Of a stretch of 64,000 nt of DNA, positions 51,761 through 60,893 are shown piece by piece (within the stretch, counting starts at the first letter, position 1; the number at the start of each line of letters is the position of its first letter). The notes under the pieces were generated by a model. That model made no database searches. It saw nothing but the letters and a program-made list of their open reading frames with translations, and was not told the DNA's origin. Where the stretch lies: positions 62,001 through 126,000 of the forward strand of contig DATCMH010000024.1 of assembly GCA_036563505.1 (NCBI GenBank), given 5' to 3'. The stretch comes from DATCMH01 sp036563505. Lineage in GTDB: Bacteria > Pseudomonadota > Alphaproteobacteria > Rhizobiales > Beijerinckiaceae. The translations under genes and the position numbers were made by a program.

Positions 51761-52093
51761 ATGCTTCGCCGCCCCGAGCTGCTGGGCGCCCTGATGGTGT
51801 CGGCCCTTCTGGGGCCGGCTCTCGCCGCCGAGAGGACGCTGGAGATCGCGCATTCCACGGACGAACTCGTCATCTCGGACGGACCGCAGCGATGCGCCGC
51901 CTTCGACGTCCACGTGCTCACCCTGCTCGAGGAGCACGCCGAAGCGCGCGAGGTCGCGCCCGACGACATCGTCAGGGCCGCTTTCGCGCTTGTCGCCGCG
52001 CGCCAGCTCTGCGTGCGCGGCCGGACGCGCGAGGCCATGCGGGCCTACGCGGACATCGCCCTCGATCAGCCCCAGGCACGTTGGTTTCGATGA
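51761..52093 (+). CDS. Small exported protein of unknown function
   Basis: This 110-residue product has a signal peptide (LLGALMVSALLGPALAAE). The mature part has two cysteines (QRCAAFDV and ARQLCVRG) that could form a disulfide, around a helical segment HVLTLLEEHAEAREVAPDD. I do not recognise the family. It lies between two small membrane protein genes, and its stop overlaps the next ATG. Confidence 0.65.
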   Translation: MLRRPELLGALMVSALLGPALAAERTLEIAHSTDELVISDGPQRCAAFDVHVLTLLEEHAEAREVAPDDIVRAAFALVAARQLCVRGRTREAMRAYADIALDQPQARWFR

Positions 52094-52422
52094 CGGCGAG
52101 CGATGCGGCCCTCCTGACCTTCACGGCCTGCAACACGCTTCGCGTGCTGGCCTATCTGCCGCAGATCCTGCGCATCCTCCGCGACCGGGAAGGTGCGACG
52201 GCGATCTCCTACACGACGTGGGGATTGTTCACGGTCTCGAACCTCTCGACCGTCGCCTACGCGCTAGCGACCGTGCAGGACATGGCGATGGCCTTGGTCT
52301 TCGGCTTCAACACGCTCTCCTGCCTCGCGATCCTCGGTCTCACGGCCTGGAAACGTCATCACCTCGGAGCGGGAGCGGTGCTGAACGCTACCCTGGTCGG
52401 GGCGGCGGCGAAGCGTTCGTGA
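52090..52422 (+). CDS. PQ-loop/SemiSWEET-like small membrane protein
   Basis: This 110-residue protein has three membrane spans: ALLTFTACNTLRVLAYLPQILRIL, YTTWGLFTVSNLSTVAYALATV and ALVFGFNTLSCLAILGLTAW. A proline-glutamine pair in span 1 (YLPQILRI) is characteristic of PQ-loop/SemiSWEET proteins, which transport sugars or other solutes as dimers. It overlaps the previous gene (ATGA). Confidence 0.68.
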   Translation: MTASDAALLTFTACNTLRVLAYLPQILRILRDREGATAISYTTWGLFTVSNLSTVAYALATVQDMAMALVFGFNTLSCLAILGLTAWKRHHLGAGAVLNATLVGAAAKRS

Positions 52423-52561
52423 CGGGATCTCCGGCGGGACCTCGGCCTCCTTTGCGGTGCTGGAGCACAGTGCTACGCTCCTGTCCGTGCGCTCGCGCAT
52501 CGCGCGGGTTCACCAGCGGCGGGTAACGCGTCCGTTCGGTCTGCACGGGGGAACTGAAACC

Positions 52562-55500
52562 ATGCGCCATCTCTTCGGCACCGTCGTCCTGACGGCGGCT
52601 CTCGCCTGCGCCGGCTCAAGCCTCGCGCAAGCACCGGTTCCCCAAGCCTCCGCGGCTTCATCGCAGAAGACCTACGTCCGGGAGGACCTCGCCAGCGACG
52701 CCGCGCGGCTCGAGGAGCGGCTGAGGTCCGAATCGGGCGCCTCGGTGCAGGGCCGCCCGGCCGCGCAGCTCAAGCGCGAGGGCGACCAGTTCCTCGCCCG
52801 CGACGCCCGCCGGGCGCTCGCCCTCTACACTGCCGCCGTGATCGCCGACGGCAAGGATGTCGGTGCCTGGATCGGCTTCTCGAAGGCCGCGCGGGCCGTC
52901 GAGCCCAAGGACTGGAGCGAGCGCTACCGTCTGCAGGAGCGCGGCGCCACCGCGGCCTACATCGCCTATCAGCGCGCCCAGACCCGGCCCGACGAGGCCG
53001 CGGCCCTCGTGGCGCTGGCGGAGAACAGCGCGTCTCGCCAGATCTGGCGGCCCGCCCTCGACGCCTACCGCGCCAGCCTCAAGCTCGCCGACAACGCGGG
53101 CGTCCGCCGCACCTACGAGGAGCTGCGCGAGAAACACGGCTTCCGCCTCCTCGACTATAAGGTGGATTCCGATTCCGCCTCGCCCCGCGTCTGCTTCCAG
53201 TTCTCGGAAGCCTTGGCCGAGGGCAAGACCGATTTCACGCCGTATCTGGCGATCTCCGGCGCGGCCAACGCCGCGGTGTCCACGAACGGCTCGGAGCTCT
53301 GCGCCAACGGCCTCAAGCACGGCGAGCGCTACGCCTTCGTCGTGCGCCAGGGCCTGCCGTCGGCGATTGAGGACGAGGTGCTGCTGCGCTCGGCCGACTA
53401 CGAGGTCTACGTCAAGGACCGCTCGCCGCAGGTTCGCTTCACGGGCAAGAACTACGTCCTGCCCCGCACCGGCCAGGAGGGCATCCCGGTCGTTTCGGTG
53501 AACACGGCGCGGATCGGCGTCGAGATCTACCGCATCGGCGACCGAAGCCTGCTGCCGACCGTGCGCTCGGAGGACTTCCTCCAGCAGCTCAACAAGTACA
53601 CGACCGAGACGCTCGCCACCGAGAAGGGCTTCAAGGTCTGGAAGGGGTCGCTCGACGCGAAGTCCGAGCTCAACAAGGACGTCGTCACCGCCTTCCCCGT
53701 CACCGAGGCGGTCGGCAAGCTCGAGCCCGGCGTCTACGTCATGGTGGCTCGTGCCAGCTCCGGCCCGGACACGGGCGACGACGATTACGGCCCCCGCGCC
53801 ACGCAATGGTTCGTGGTCTCCGACCTCGGCCTCACGGCCCTGAAAGGCCAGGACGGCGCCCACGTTCTCGTGCGCTCGCTCAGCGGCGCCCAGGCCGTGA
53901 GCGGCGTCGAAGTGCGCCTGGTCGCCCGCAACAACGAGATCCTCGGTACGAAGACTACGGACGCCGACGGCCGCGCCTCCTTCGACCCGGGCCTCGTGCG
54001 CGGCGAAGGCGGCCTCGCGCCGGGCATCGTCGTCGCCACGACGGCGGACGGCGATTATGGCTTCCTCGATCTCGGCCAGTCGGCCTTCGACCTCACCGAC
54101 CGGGGCGTGAAGGGCCGCGCGGCGACGGGCGCCGTCGAGGCCTACGTCTTCCCCGAGCGCGGCGTCTACCGCGGCGGCGAGACCGTGTTCCTCACGGCTC
54201 TCCTGCGCGACGCGAAGGGGCAGGGCGTGGCGGGGCTGCCGCTCACCCTTGTGGTGCGCCGTCCCGACGGCGTCGAGTTCAAGCGCGCTCAGGTCGAGGA
54301 CCAGGGTTTCGGGGGCCGCGCCTTCACGCTGCCGCTCCTCGCCGGCGCGCAGCGCGGCACCTGGCGCGTCCAGGCCTATACCGACCCGAAAGCCTCCGCC
54401 GTGGGCGAGGCCGCCTTCCTCGTGGAGGATTATGTCCCCGAGCGCCTGGAACTGACGCTCGCCCCCAAAGCCCCGGCGCTGCTGCCGCAGCAGCCGGCGG
54501 AGGTCGACGTCACGGCCCGCTACCTCTACGGCGCGCCGGGCTCGGACCTCGAAGTCTCGGGCGAGGTGGTCGTCGCGGAAGCCTCGAACTCCGGCGTGAA
54601 GGGGCTCGAGGGCTACGTCATCGGCCTCGACGACGAGAAGATCGAGAGCTCCAGTCAGGAGATCGAAGACAAGGGCACCACGGACGCTCAAGGCCGCGCG
54701 GCGATGTCCATCGCACTGCCCGAGGTCGCGGCGCCGAAGCCGACCGAAGCCCGCATCACCCTGCGCGTCGGCGAGCCCGGCGGGCGGGCCGTGGAGCGCA
54801 ACCTGACCCTGCCGATCCTGCCCTCCGGCCCCGTGATCGGGGTGCGCAAGAATTTCGGCGAGGAAATCGCCGAGGGGGCCACCGCCACCTTCGACGTGGT
54901 GCTCGCCCAGCCCGACGGCACGCGCCTGGCGAAGAAGGGCGTGAGCTGGACCCTGTCGCGCGTCGATAAGCGCTACCAGTGGTACTACAGCGACGGCCGC
55001 TGGGCCTATGAGCCGATCAGCACCAACCGGCGGATCGCCGACGGCAAGGTCGACCTCTCGGCCAGCGAGCCGGGCCGCATCGCCGCGCCGCTGCAGTGGG
55101 GCAGCTACAAGCTCGAGGTGAAGGCCGACGGCATCGCCACCGCCGAGACGAGCCTCACCTTCACCGCCGGCTGGGCCGGCGACGCCACGGCGGAGGTGCC
55201 CGACCGCCTCGAGATGACCCTCGACAAGGCGAGCTATCGCACCGGCGAGACCCTGCAGGCGCGCATCAACCCGCGCTTCACGGGCAAGGCCACCATCATG
55301 GTCGTGAGCGACAAGGTGCACGAGCTGAAGGTGGTCGACGTCGCCGCCGACGGCTCCAACGTCACGCTGCCGGTCAAGGCGGAGTGGGGCGCTGGCGCCT
55401 ATCTCGTCGCGCTCGCCCACCGACCCCTGGATCAGGCTGCCAAGCGCCTGCCGGGCCGGGCGATCGGCGTCGCCTGGTTCCAGGTCGACCGGGCGGCGCG

Positions 55501-57820
55501 CTCGCTCGAGGTGCAGCTCAACGCGCCGCAGCAGATCAGGCCGCGCGGCACGCTCACCCTCCCGATCCGTCTTGCCGGCCTGAACTCGGGCGAGGAGGCG
55601 CGCATCACAGTGGCCGCGGTCGATGTCGGCATCCTCAACCTCACCCGCTACCAGTCGCCGAACCCGGCCGAGTTCTTCTATGGCCAGAAGCAGCTCTCGA
55701 CCGAGGTCCGCGATCTCTACGGATACCTCGTCGACGGCATGCAGGGTGTGCGCGGTGCGATCCGCGCCGGCGGCGACGCCGCGCCGAAGGGTCTCGACGG
55801 CATGCCCCCGACCCAGGAGCCCTTGGCGCGCTATTCCGGCGTAGTCACGGTGCGCCCCGACGGCACGGCCAGCGTCGATTTCGAGATCCCGGCCTTCAAC
55901 GGTTCGGCCCGCGTGATCGCGGTCGCCTGGACGAAGGACCGCGTCGGCAGCGCCACCTCCGACGTGATCATCCGCGATCCCGTCGTGCTGGCGGGCACCC
56001 TGCCGCGCTTCCTCTCGGTCGGCGACCAGTCGCGCTTTTTCATGCAGATCGACAACGTCGAGGGAAGGGCGGGCGACTACACCGTCGACCTTGACGTGCG
56101 CGGGCCCGTGCTCGTGGCGGCGGATGCCCTTCGGCGCACGATTCGTTTGGAGGCAGGGTCGAAAGGCCAGGTCGCGATCCCGGTCACCGCGGCCGGAACG
56201 GGCGCGGCGATGATCGACGTGAAGCTCTCCGGGCCCGGGATCGAAGCGACGCAGAGCTTCGCCGTGCGCATCCAGCCCGGCACCTCGTCCCTCGTGCGGC
56301 GCATCGTGCGCCCGCTCGAGGCCGGCGCCAGCCTCACCGTCTCGAGGGACCTGCTGGCCGATATCCTGCCCGGCACGGGCGCGGTCTCGGTGGCGGTGTC
56401 GCCGCTCGCGGCGCTCGACGTGCCTGGCATCCTCCAGGCCCTCGACCGCTACCCTTACGGCTGCACCGAGCAGACGGTGAGCCGGGCGATGCCGCTCCTC
56501 TACGTCAACCGCCTTGCCACGGCCGAGGCCCTGGCGCTCGACGACAAGGCGGACGAGCGGGTGCGGGGCGCCATCGAGCGGGTCCTCGCCCGCCAGGGCG
56601 GCAACGGCTCCTTCGGCCTCTGGGGCGTCGGCGGCGACGACGTGTGGCTCGACGCCTACGCGACGGACTTCCTGACCCGCGCGCGGGAACGGGGCTTCCA
56701 GGTGCCGCAGACCGCCTTCAATCAAGCGCTCGACCGCCTGCGCAACTACGTCGCCAACCAGACCAACGTCGAAGGCAGCGGCGCGGCGGACCTCGCCTAT
56801 GCCACCTATGTGCTCGCCCGCAACGGCCGCTCGGTCATGGGCGACCTGCGCTACCTCGCCGACACGCAGCTCAAGAACTTCGGCACCCCGCTCGCGCGCG
56901 CTCAGGTGGCGGCAGCGCTCGCCCTGCTCGGCGACCGAGGCCGCTCGCAGGCGGCCTTCACGTCGGCCGTCGAGCAGTTGCGCGGGCTCAAGGAGCCGGG
57001 CGTCGCGCGGCCGGATTACGGCTCGCGGCTGCGGGACGGAGCGGGCATGCTCGCCCTCGTCGCGGAGGCGGGCTTCGCGCGGGATACGATCCAGCCCATC
57101 GCCCAGGCGATCACGGAGGAGCGCAACCGCACCCGCTATACGAGCACCCAGGAGAACGTGTGGATGGTGCTCGCCGCCCAGGCCCTGACCCGGGACGCCG
57201 AGGCGATCAGCCTCAAGGTGAACGGGGACGCCAAAAAGGGCGCCTTCTACCGCACCTACCGCGACGCGAGCCTCGGGGCCGGCGACGTCAGCATCGCCAA
57301 CGACGGGGCGGCCGCGGCGCAGGTGGTGCTCAACGTCACCGGCCACCCGATCGGGCCCGAGCCGGCGGCGAGCCAGGGCTATTCGGTCGAGCGCAGCTAC
57401 TACAAGCTCGACGGCACGAAGGTGGACCCCTCGACCCTGAAGCAGAACGACCGCCTCGTCGTGGTGCTGAAAGTGACGGAGCCCACGGCCCGCTACGCCC
57501 GCCTCCTTCTCGTCGACCGCCTGCCGGCGGGACTCGAGATCGACAACCCGAAACTCGTCGAGGGCGCGTCGCTCGCGGGGCTGAACTGGCTGAAGACCGA
57601 GGTTGAGCCGGCGACGGCGGAGTACCGCGACGACCGCTTCGTCGCGGCCTTCGATCGCAACACCGGCCAGCCCGCCTTCTTCAGCGTCGCCTACATCGTC
57701 CGCGCCGTCGCGCCGGGCCGCTACGTGCACCCGCCGGCGAGCGTGGAGGACATGTACCGCCCCGACCGCTTCGGCCGCACCGCCTTCGGCACGGTCGAGG
57801 TGACGCCGGCGAAGCCGTGA
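52562..57820 (+). CDS. Bacterial alpha-2-macroglobulin (thioester-containing protease trap)
   Basis: This 1,752-residue exported protein has a signal peptide to about residue 23 (LACAGSSLAQ), MG-type domains, a bait-like central region and the thioester motif GCTEQ (Cys1301) within YPYGCTEQTVSRAMPLLY. A helical thioester domain (WLDAYATDFLTRAR) and a C-terminal receptor-like domain follow. Bacterial A2Ms trap attacking proteases in the periplasm. The gene is followed by pbpC, the usual partner that repairs breached peptidoglycan. A strict lipobox is not evident (ALAC before the mature start), unlike the E. coli lipoprotein. ATG 52562 begins the signal. Confidence 0.93.
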   Translation: MRHLFGTVVLTAALACAGSSLAQAPVPQASAASSQKTYVREDLASDAARLEERLRSESGASVQGRPAAQLKREGDQFLARDARRALALYTAAVIADGKDVGAWIGFSKAARAVEPKDWSERYRLQERGATAAYIAYQRAQTRPDEAAALVALAENSASRQIWRPALDAYRASLKLADNAGVRRTYEELREKHGFRLLDYKVDSDSASPRVCFQFSEALAEGKTDFTPYLAISGAANAAVSTNGSELCANGLKHGERYAFVVRQGLPSAIEDEVLLRSADYEVYVKDRSPQVRFTGKNYVLPRTGQEGIPVVSVNTARIGVEIYRIGDRSLLPTVRSEDFLQQLNKYTTETLATEKGFKVWKGSLDAKSELNKDVVTAFPVTEAVGKLEPGVYVMVARASSGPDTGDDDYGPRATQWFVVSDLGLTALKGQDGAHVLVRSLSGAQAVSGVEVRLVARNNEILGTKTTDADGRASFDPGLVRGEGGLAPGIVVATTADGDYGFLDLGQSAFDLTDRGVKGRAATGAVEAYVFPERGVYRGGETVFLTALLRDAKGQGVAGLPLTLVVRRPDGVEFKRAQVEDQGFGGRAFTLPLLAGAQRGTWRVQAYTDPKASAVGEAAFLVEDYVPERLELTLAPKAPALLPQQPAEVDVTARYLYGAPGSDLEVSGEVVVAEASNSGVKGLEGYVIGLDDEKIESSSQEIEDKGTTDAQGRAAMSIALPEVAAPKPTEARITLRVGEPGGRAVERNLTLPILPSGPVIGVRKNFGEEIAEGATATFDVVLAQPDGTRLAKKGVSWTLSRVDKRYQWYYSDGRWAYEPISTNRRIADGKVDLSASEPGRIAAPLQWGSYKLEVKADGIATAETSLTFTAGWAGDATAEVPDRLEMTLDKASYRTGETLQARINPRFTGKATIMVVSDKVHELKVVDVAADGSNVTLPVKAEWGAGAYLVALAHRPLDQAAKRLPGRAIGVAWFQVDRAARSLEVQLNAPQQIRPRGTLTLPIRLAGLNSGEEARITVAAVDVGILNLTRYQSPNPAEFFYGQKQLSTEVRDLYGYLVDGMQGVRGAIRAGGDAAPKGLDGMPPTQEPLARYSGVVTVRPDGTASVDFEIPAFNGSARVIAVAWTKDRVGSATSDVIIRDPVVLAGTLPRFLSVGDQSRFFMQIDNVEGRAGDYTVDLDVRGPVLVAADALRRTIRLEAGSKGQVAIPVTAAGTGAAMIDVKLSGPGIEATQSFAVRIQPGTSSLVRRIVRPLEAGASLTVSRDLLADILPGTGAVSVAVSPLAALDVPGILQALDRYPYGCTEQTVSRAMPLLYVNRLATAEALALDDKADERVRGAIERVLARQGGNGSFGLWGVGGDDVWLDAYATDFLTRARERGFQVPQTAFNQALDRLRNYVANQTNVEGSGAADLAYATYVLARNGRSVMGDLRYLADTQLKNFGTPLARAQVAAALALLGDRGRSQAAFTSAVEQLRGLKEPGVARPDYGSRLRDGAGMLALVAEAGFARDTIQPIAQAITEERNRTRYTSTQENVWMVLAAQALTRDAEAISLKVNGDAKKGAFYRTYRDASLGAGDVSIANDGAAAAQVVLNVTGHPIGPEPAASQGYSVERSYYKLDGTKVDPSTLKQNDRLVVVLKVTEPTARYARLLLVDRLPAGLEIDNPKLVEGASLAGLNWLKTEVEPATAEYRDDRFVAAFDRNTGQPAFFSVAYIVRAVAPGRYVHPPASVEDMYRPDRFGRTAFGTVEVTPAKP

Positions 57821-57848
57821 GCGGGGACGACGAGAACGGCGCCACTTC

Positions 57849-57978
57849 TCCCTCCCCTCAGGGGAGGGCCGGGGTGGGGTATGCCGCGCAGCGGCAATCA
57901 AGCTCCATCCCCGACCACTCGAGGATCGCGCCTGCGGCGCGTACCCCACCCTGTGTCCCTCCCCTGAGGGAAGGGAGG
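57849..57978. repeat. Family B long palindrome, copy 2
   Basis: It begins TCCCTCCCCTCAGGGGAG and ends CCCCTGAGGGAAGGGAGG, with inner GGGGTGGGGTATGCCGC and GCGTACCCCACCCTG. It lies between the alpha-2-macroglobulin stop and the most likely pbpC start and contains no stop codon in the pbpC frame. Confidence 0.8.
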
Positions 57979-58005
57979 CCAGACCCTGACGGCGACGCTT
58001 CCGCT

Positions 58006-58101
58006 GTCAATCCGGGGCTCGGCGCAGCCGAGAACCCGGAACCCAGCGCTGTTTCCGATCCGCCATGGGTTCCGGGTTCCGCTGCGCGGCCCCGGAATGA
58101 C
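58006..58101. repeat. Family A long palindrome, copy 7
   Basis: It starts GTCAATCCGGGGCTCGGCG and ends CGCGGCCCCGGAATGAC, with inner GAACCCGGAACCC and GGGTTCCGGGTTC. It sits 27 bp after the family B copy and is also open in the pbpC frame. Confidence 0.82.
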
Positions 58102-58200
58102 AGCGTGGACGGGTCAGCATCGTCTCATCGATCTGGCCCGGCGGCACCGCCCCCGACCCGACCCTCCCCGCCGCGGGCCGGGGGAGGATGGTGGCGCTCG

Positions 58201-60267
58201 GTGGGGCGGGGTCTCGCCGCCGCCCTGATCGCTGTTGGTGGTGTTGCGGGAGCGACCCTCGCACTCTTCGTCCATCGCCTCGGACCCCTCGATCTCACGG
58301 TCGCCGAGACCCGCTCCACCGTCGTCCTCGACCGCGACGGGCGGCTGCTCCGCCCTTTCGTCACGGAGGACGGCCGCTGGCGCCTACCCGTCGCCGTGCC
58401 GGACGTCGATCCGCGCTATCTCGCGATGCTCAAGGCCTACGAGGATGCCCGCTTCGACAGGCATCTCGGCCTCGACCCCCTCGCGCTGAGCCGGGCGCTC
58501 GGCCAGGCGCTCCGGCATGGGCGGGTGGTCTCCGGCGCCTCGACCTTGACGATGCAGGTCGCCCGCCTCCTGGAGCCCCGGGAGGAGCGGACGCTTGCCG
58601 CGAAGCTGCGTCAGGCGGTGCGGGCGGTCCAGCTCGAACGGCGCTTCTCGAAGGACGAGATCCTTACGCTCTATCTCACGCTGGCGCCCTACGGCGGCAA
58701 CCTCGAAGGGGTCCGGGCGGCGGCGCTCTCCTATCTCGGCAAGGAGCCGAAGCGCCTATCCTTCGGCGAGGCGGCGCTCCTCGTCGCCCTGCCGCAGGCG
58801 CCTGAAGCCCGACGTCCCGATCGCTCGCCCGAGATCGCCCGGCGCGCCCGCGACCGGGTGCTCGACCGCGCTGCAGCCCGCGGGGTTCTCGCGCCGGAGG
58901 AGGCCGAGGCCGCCAAGGCCGAGCGCGTACCGGCCGGTCGCCAGCCCTTCCCGATGCTGGCGCCTCACCTGGCCGAGACGGTCGTGGCGGCCGATCCCGA
59001 CCGCAAGGTGCATCGCCTCGCCCTCGATGCGCGGCTCCAGGCCGGCCTCGAAGCGCTGGCCCGCGAGCGGGTGGAGCGCTTGGGTCCCGGGCTCTCGGCC
59101 GCGGTGATCGCCGTCGACAACCTCACGGGCGAGGTGCGCGCCGAGGTCGGCAGCGCCGGCTACATGGATCGTGGGCGGGCCGGCGCGATCGACATGACGC
59201 AGGCGATCCGCTCGCCGGGATCGGCCCTGAAACCCTTCATCTACGCCCTCGCCTTCGAGAACGGGATTGCCCACCCGGAAACGATGCTCGACGACCGGCC
59301 GTCGCGCTACGGTGCCTACGCGCCGGAGAACTTCGACCTCAGCTTCCAGGGCACCGTCACGGCACGCAAGGCGCTGCAGCTGTCCCTCAACGTGCCGGCC
59401 GTCGAGCTCCTCAACGAGGTCGGCGCGCCCCGCTTCCTCGCCCGGTTGCGCCAGGCCGGCGCCGAGATCGCGCTGCCCAAGGAGGCCGCGCCCGGCCTCG
59501 CGGTGGGCTTAGGAGGCCTCGGCATCACGCTTGCTGACCTCACGCGCCTCTACGCGGGCTTTGCCCGCGGCGGGGAGGCGCCTCACCTGATCCGCCGCGT
59601 CGACGGCGCCGAGCCACGGCCGGGCACCCGGGTCTCGGAACCCGTCGCCGCTTGGTACGTCGCCGACATCCTGCGCGGTGCGCCCCCGCCGGAGAGCGCG
59701 CTTGCCGGGCGCATAGCCTACAAGACCGGCACGTCCTACGGCTATCGCGACGCCTGGGCTTTGGGCTTCGACCGGCGCTTCACGGTCGGTGTCTGGGTCG
59801 GACGGCCGGACAACGGCGCGGTGCCGGGCCTCGTCGGGCGCGTCGTCGCCGGGCCCCTGCTCTTCGATGCCTTCGCCCGCCTTGGGCACGAGCCGGAGAG
59901 CATTCTCCAGCCCTCCGACGCGCTGATCGCTTCGACCGCGAGCCTCCCGCCGCCCTTGCGTCACGTGCGGCGCGACGCGCCGAAAACCATCGCCGCGACG
60001 ACGAGCGCGCCCTTGCGCATCGCCTATCCGTACAATGGCTCGCGGGTCGAGCTCGGCCTCACCCGCCCGACGGACGGGCAGGGCGCCCTCGTCCTCAAGG
60101 CCACCGGCGGCGTCCTGCCCCTGACCTGGCTCGTCAACGGCGCGCCGGTGAGCGAGGCGGCGCTGCGGCGCCAGGCGAGCTGGCAGCCGGATGGCGCGGG
60201 CTTCGCGCGGGTCTCCGTGATGGACGCCGCAGGGGCCACCGACAGCATCGTCGTGCGCCTCGAATAG
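58201..60267 (+). CDS. pbpC: Penicillin-binding protein 1C
   Basis: From GTG 58201 the product has 688 residues. An N-terminal membrane anchor (LAAALIAVGGVAGATLALFV) is followed by the glycosyltransferase domain (YEDARFDRHLG with catalytic Glu81; GASTLTMQVARLL; FSKDEILTLYLTLAPYGG). The transpeptidase has SPGSALKPF (Ser341, Lys344), SLN and the KTG motif (Lys508). A C-terminal BiPBP_C-like domain closes the protein. The frame is also open upstream to a GTG at 57817 that overlaps the A2M stop, but that extension is read through repeats B2 and A7. GGGGAGGA precedes 58201 by 12 bp. Confidence 0.9.
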   Translation: MGRGLAAALIAVGGVAGATLALFVHRLGPLDLTVAETRSTVVLDRDGRLLRPFVTEDGRWRLPVAVPDVDPRYLAMLKAYEDARFDRHLGLDPLALSRALGQALRHGRVVSGASTLTMQVARLLEPREERTLAAKLRQAVRAVQLERRFSKDEILTLYLTLAPYGGNLEGVRAAALSYLGKEPKRLSFGEAALLVALPQAPEARRPDRSPEIARRARDRVLDRAAARGVLAPEEAEAAKAERVPAGRQPFPMLAPHLAETVVAADPDRKVHRLALDARLQAGLEALARERVERLGPGLSAAVIAVDNLTGEVRAEVGSAGYMDRGRAGAIDMTQAIRSPGSALKPFIYALAFENGIAHPETMLDDRPSRYGAYAPENFDLSFQGTVTARKALQLSLNVPAVELLNEVGAPRFLARLRQAGAEIALPKEAAPGLAVGLGGLGITLADLTRLYAGFARGGEAPHLIRRVDGAEPRPGTRVSEPVAAWYVADILRGAPPPESALAGRIAYKTGTSYGYRDAWALGFDRRFTVGVWVGRPDNGAVPGLVGRVVAGPLLFDAFARLGHEPESILQPSDALIASTASLPPPLRHVRRDAPKTIAATTSAPLRIAYPYNGSRVELGLTRPTDGQGALVLKATGGVLPLTWLVNGAPVSEAALRRQASWQPDGAGFARVSVMDAAGATDSIVVRLE

Positions 60268-60354
60268 GCTCTGGCGCGAACGCTTGCCGAACACAGGGCG
60301 AACACCCACATCGATCACCGTTAACGGCATTGTCTGAAGGCGAGGGGTCGAGCG

Positions 60355-60789
60355 GTGGCGCAGGGGCGGACGCAGGTTTTCGAGGCGATCAAGGCGGCGG
60401 GCCCGAGCCGGGAAGACGCGCTGGCGCGCATGGAGCTGCTGTCGCGCCTTCTCGACAGCGCCGTGCCGATTCCGGGCACGAACCAGCGCATCGGCCTCGA
60501 CGCGCTGCTCGGCGTGATCCCGGTCGTTGGCGACGGGCTCTCGGCCCTGCTCTCGGCCTACATCATCTGGGAGGCGCGCCAGCTCGGCCTGCCGCGCTGG
60601 AAGATCGCCCGCATGGTCGGCAACCTGGCGCTGGACACCACGCTCGGTGCCATCCCGCTCCTCGGCGACCTCTTCGACGTCGCCTACCGCTCGAACCGGC
60701 GCAACATGCGCATCGTGCGCGAGCATCTCGGCCGCGGCCCCCGCGAGATCGAGGGCACGGCGGTCCGCGTCAACGAGACCCTCCGCTGA
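60355..60789 (+). CDS. DUF4112-family membrane protein
   Basis: This 144-residue protein has the DUF4112 pattern LLDSAVPIPGTNQRIGLDALLGVIPVVGDGLSALLSAYIIWEARQLG followed by LALDTTLGAIPLLGDLFDVAYRSNRRN. Two short hydrophobic segments suggest membrane association. Function is unknown. A GTG start is used; 87 bp separate it from pbpC. Confidence 0.88.
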   Translation: MAQGRTQVFEAIKAAGPSREDALARMELLSRLLDSAVPIPGTNQRIGLDALLGVIPVVGDGLSALLSAYIIWEARQLGLPRWKIARMVGNLALDTTLGAIPLLGDLFDVAYRSNRRNMRIVREHLGRGPREIEGTAVRVNETLR

Positions 60790-60859
60790 ATCTCGCCTGC
60801 TGAAATACTTGGCCCGTGCCGGCGGCACGGCCTCGCGATATCGCGCCTCTATCTCTCCG

Positions 60860-60879
60860 GACGCCGCTGATGCGGCGTC
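60860..60879. terminator. Short hairpin after the DUF4112 gene
   Basis: GACGCCGC and GCGGCGTC form a perfect 8-bp stem with the TGAT loop, 70 bp after the DUF4112 stop and 15 bp before the next ATG. No T run follows, so it may also be a translational structure near the next start. Confidence 0.4.
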
Positions 60880-60893
60880 TCGGGGTGTAAGGC

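Noticed and set aside
52658..57949. A 1,763-residue open frame antisense to alpha-2-macroglobulin.
   Set aside because: Its composition (rich in Arg, Ala, His, Glu and Asp) and lack of motifs mark it as a codon-bias shadow; the plus strand carries the complete A2M with signal peptide and thioester.
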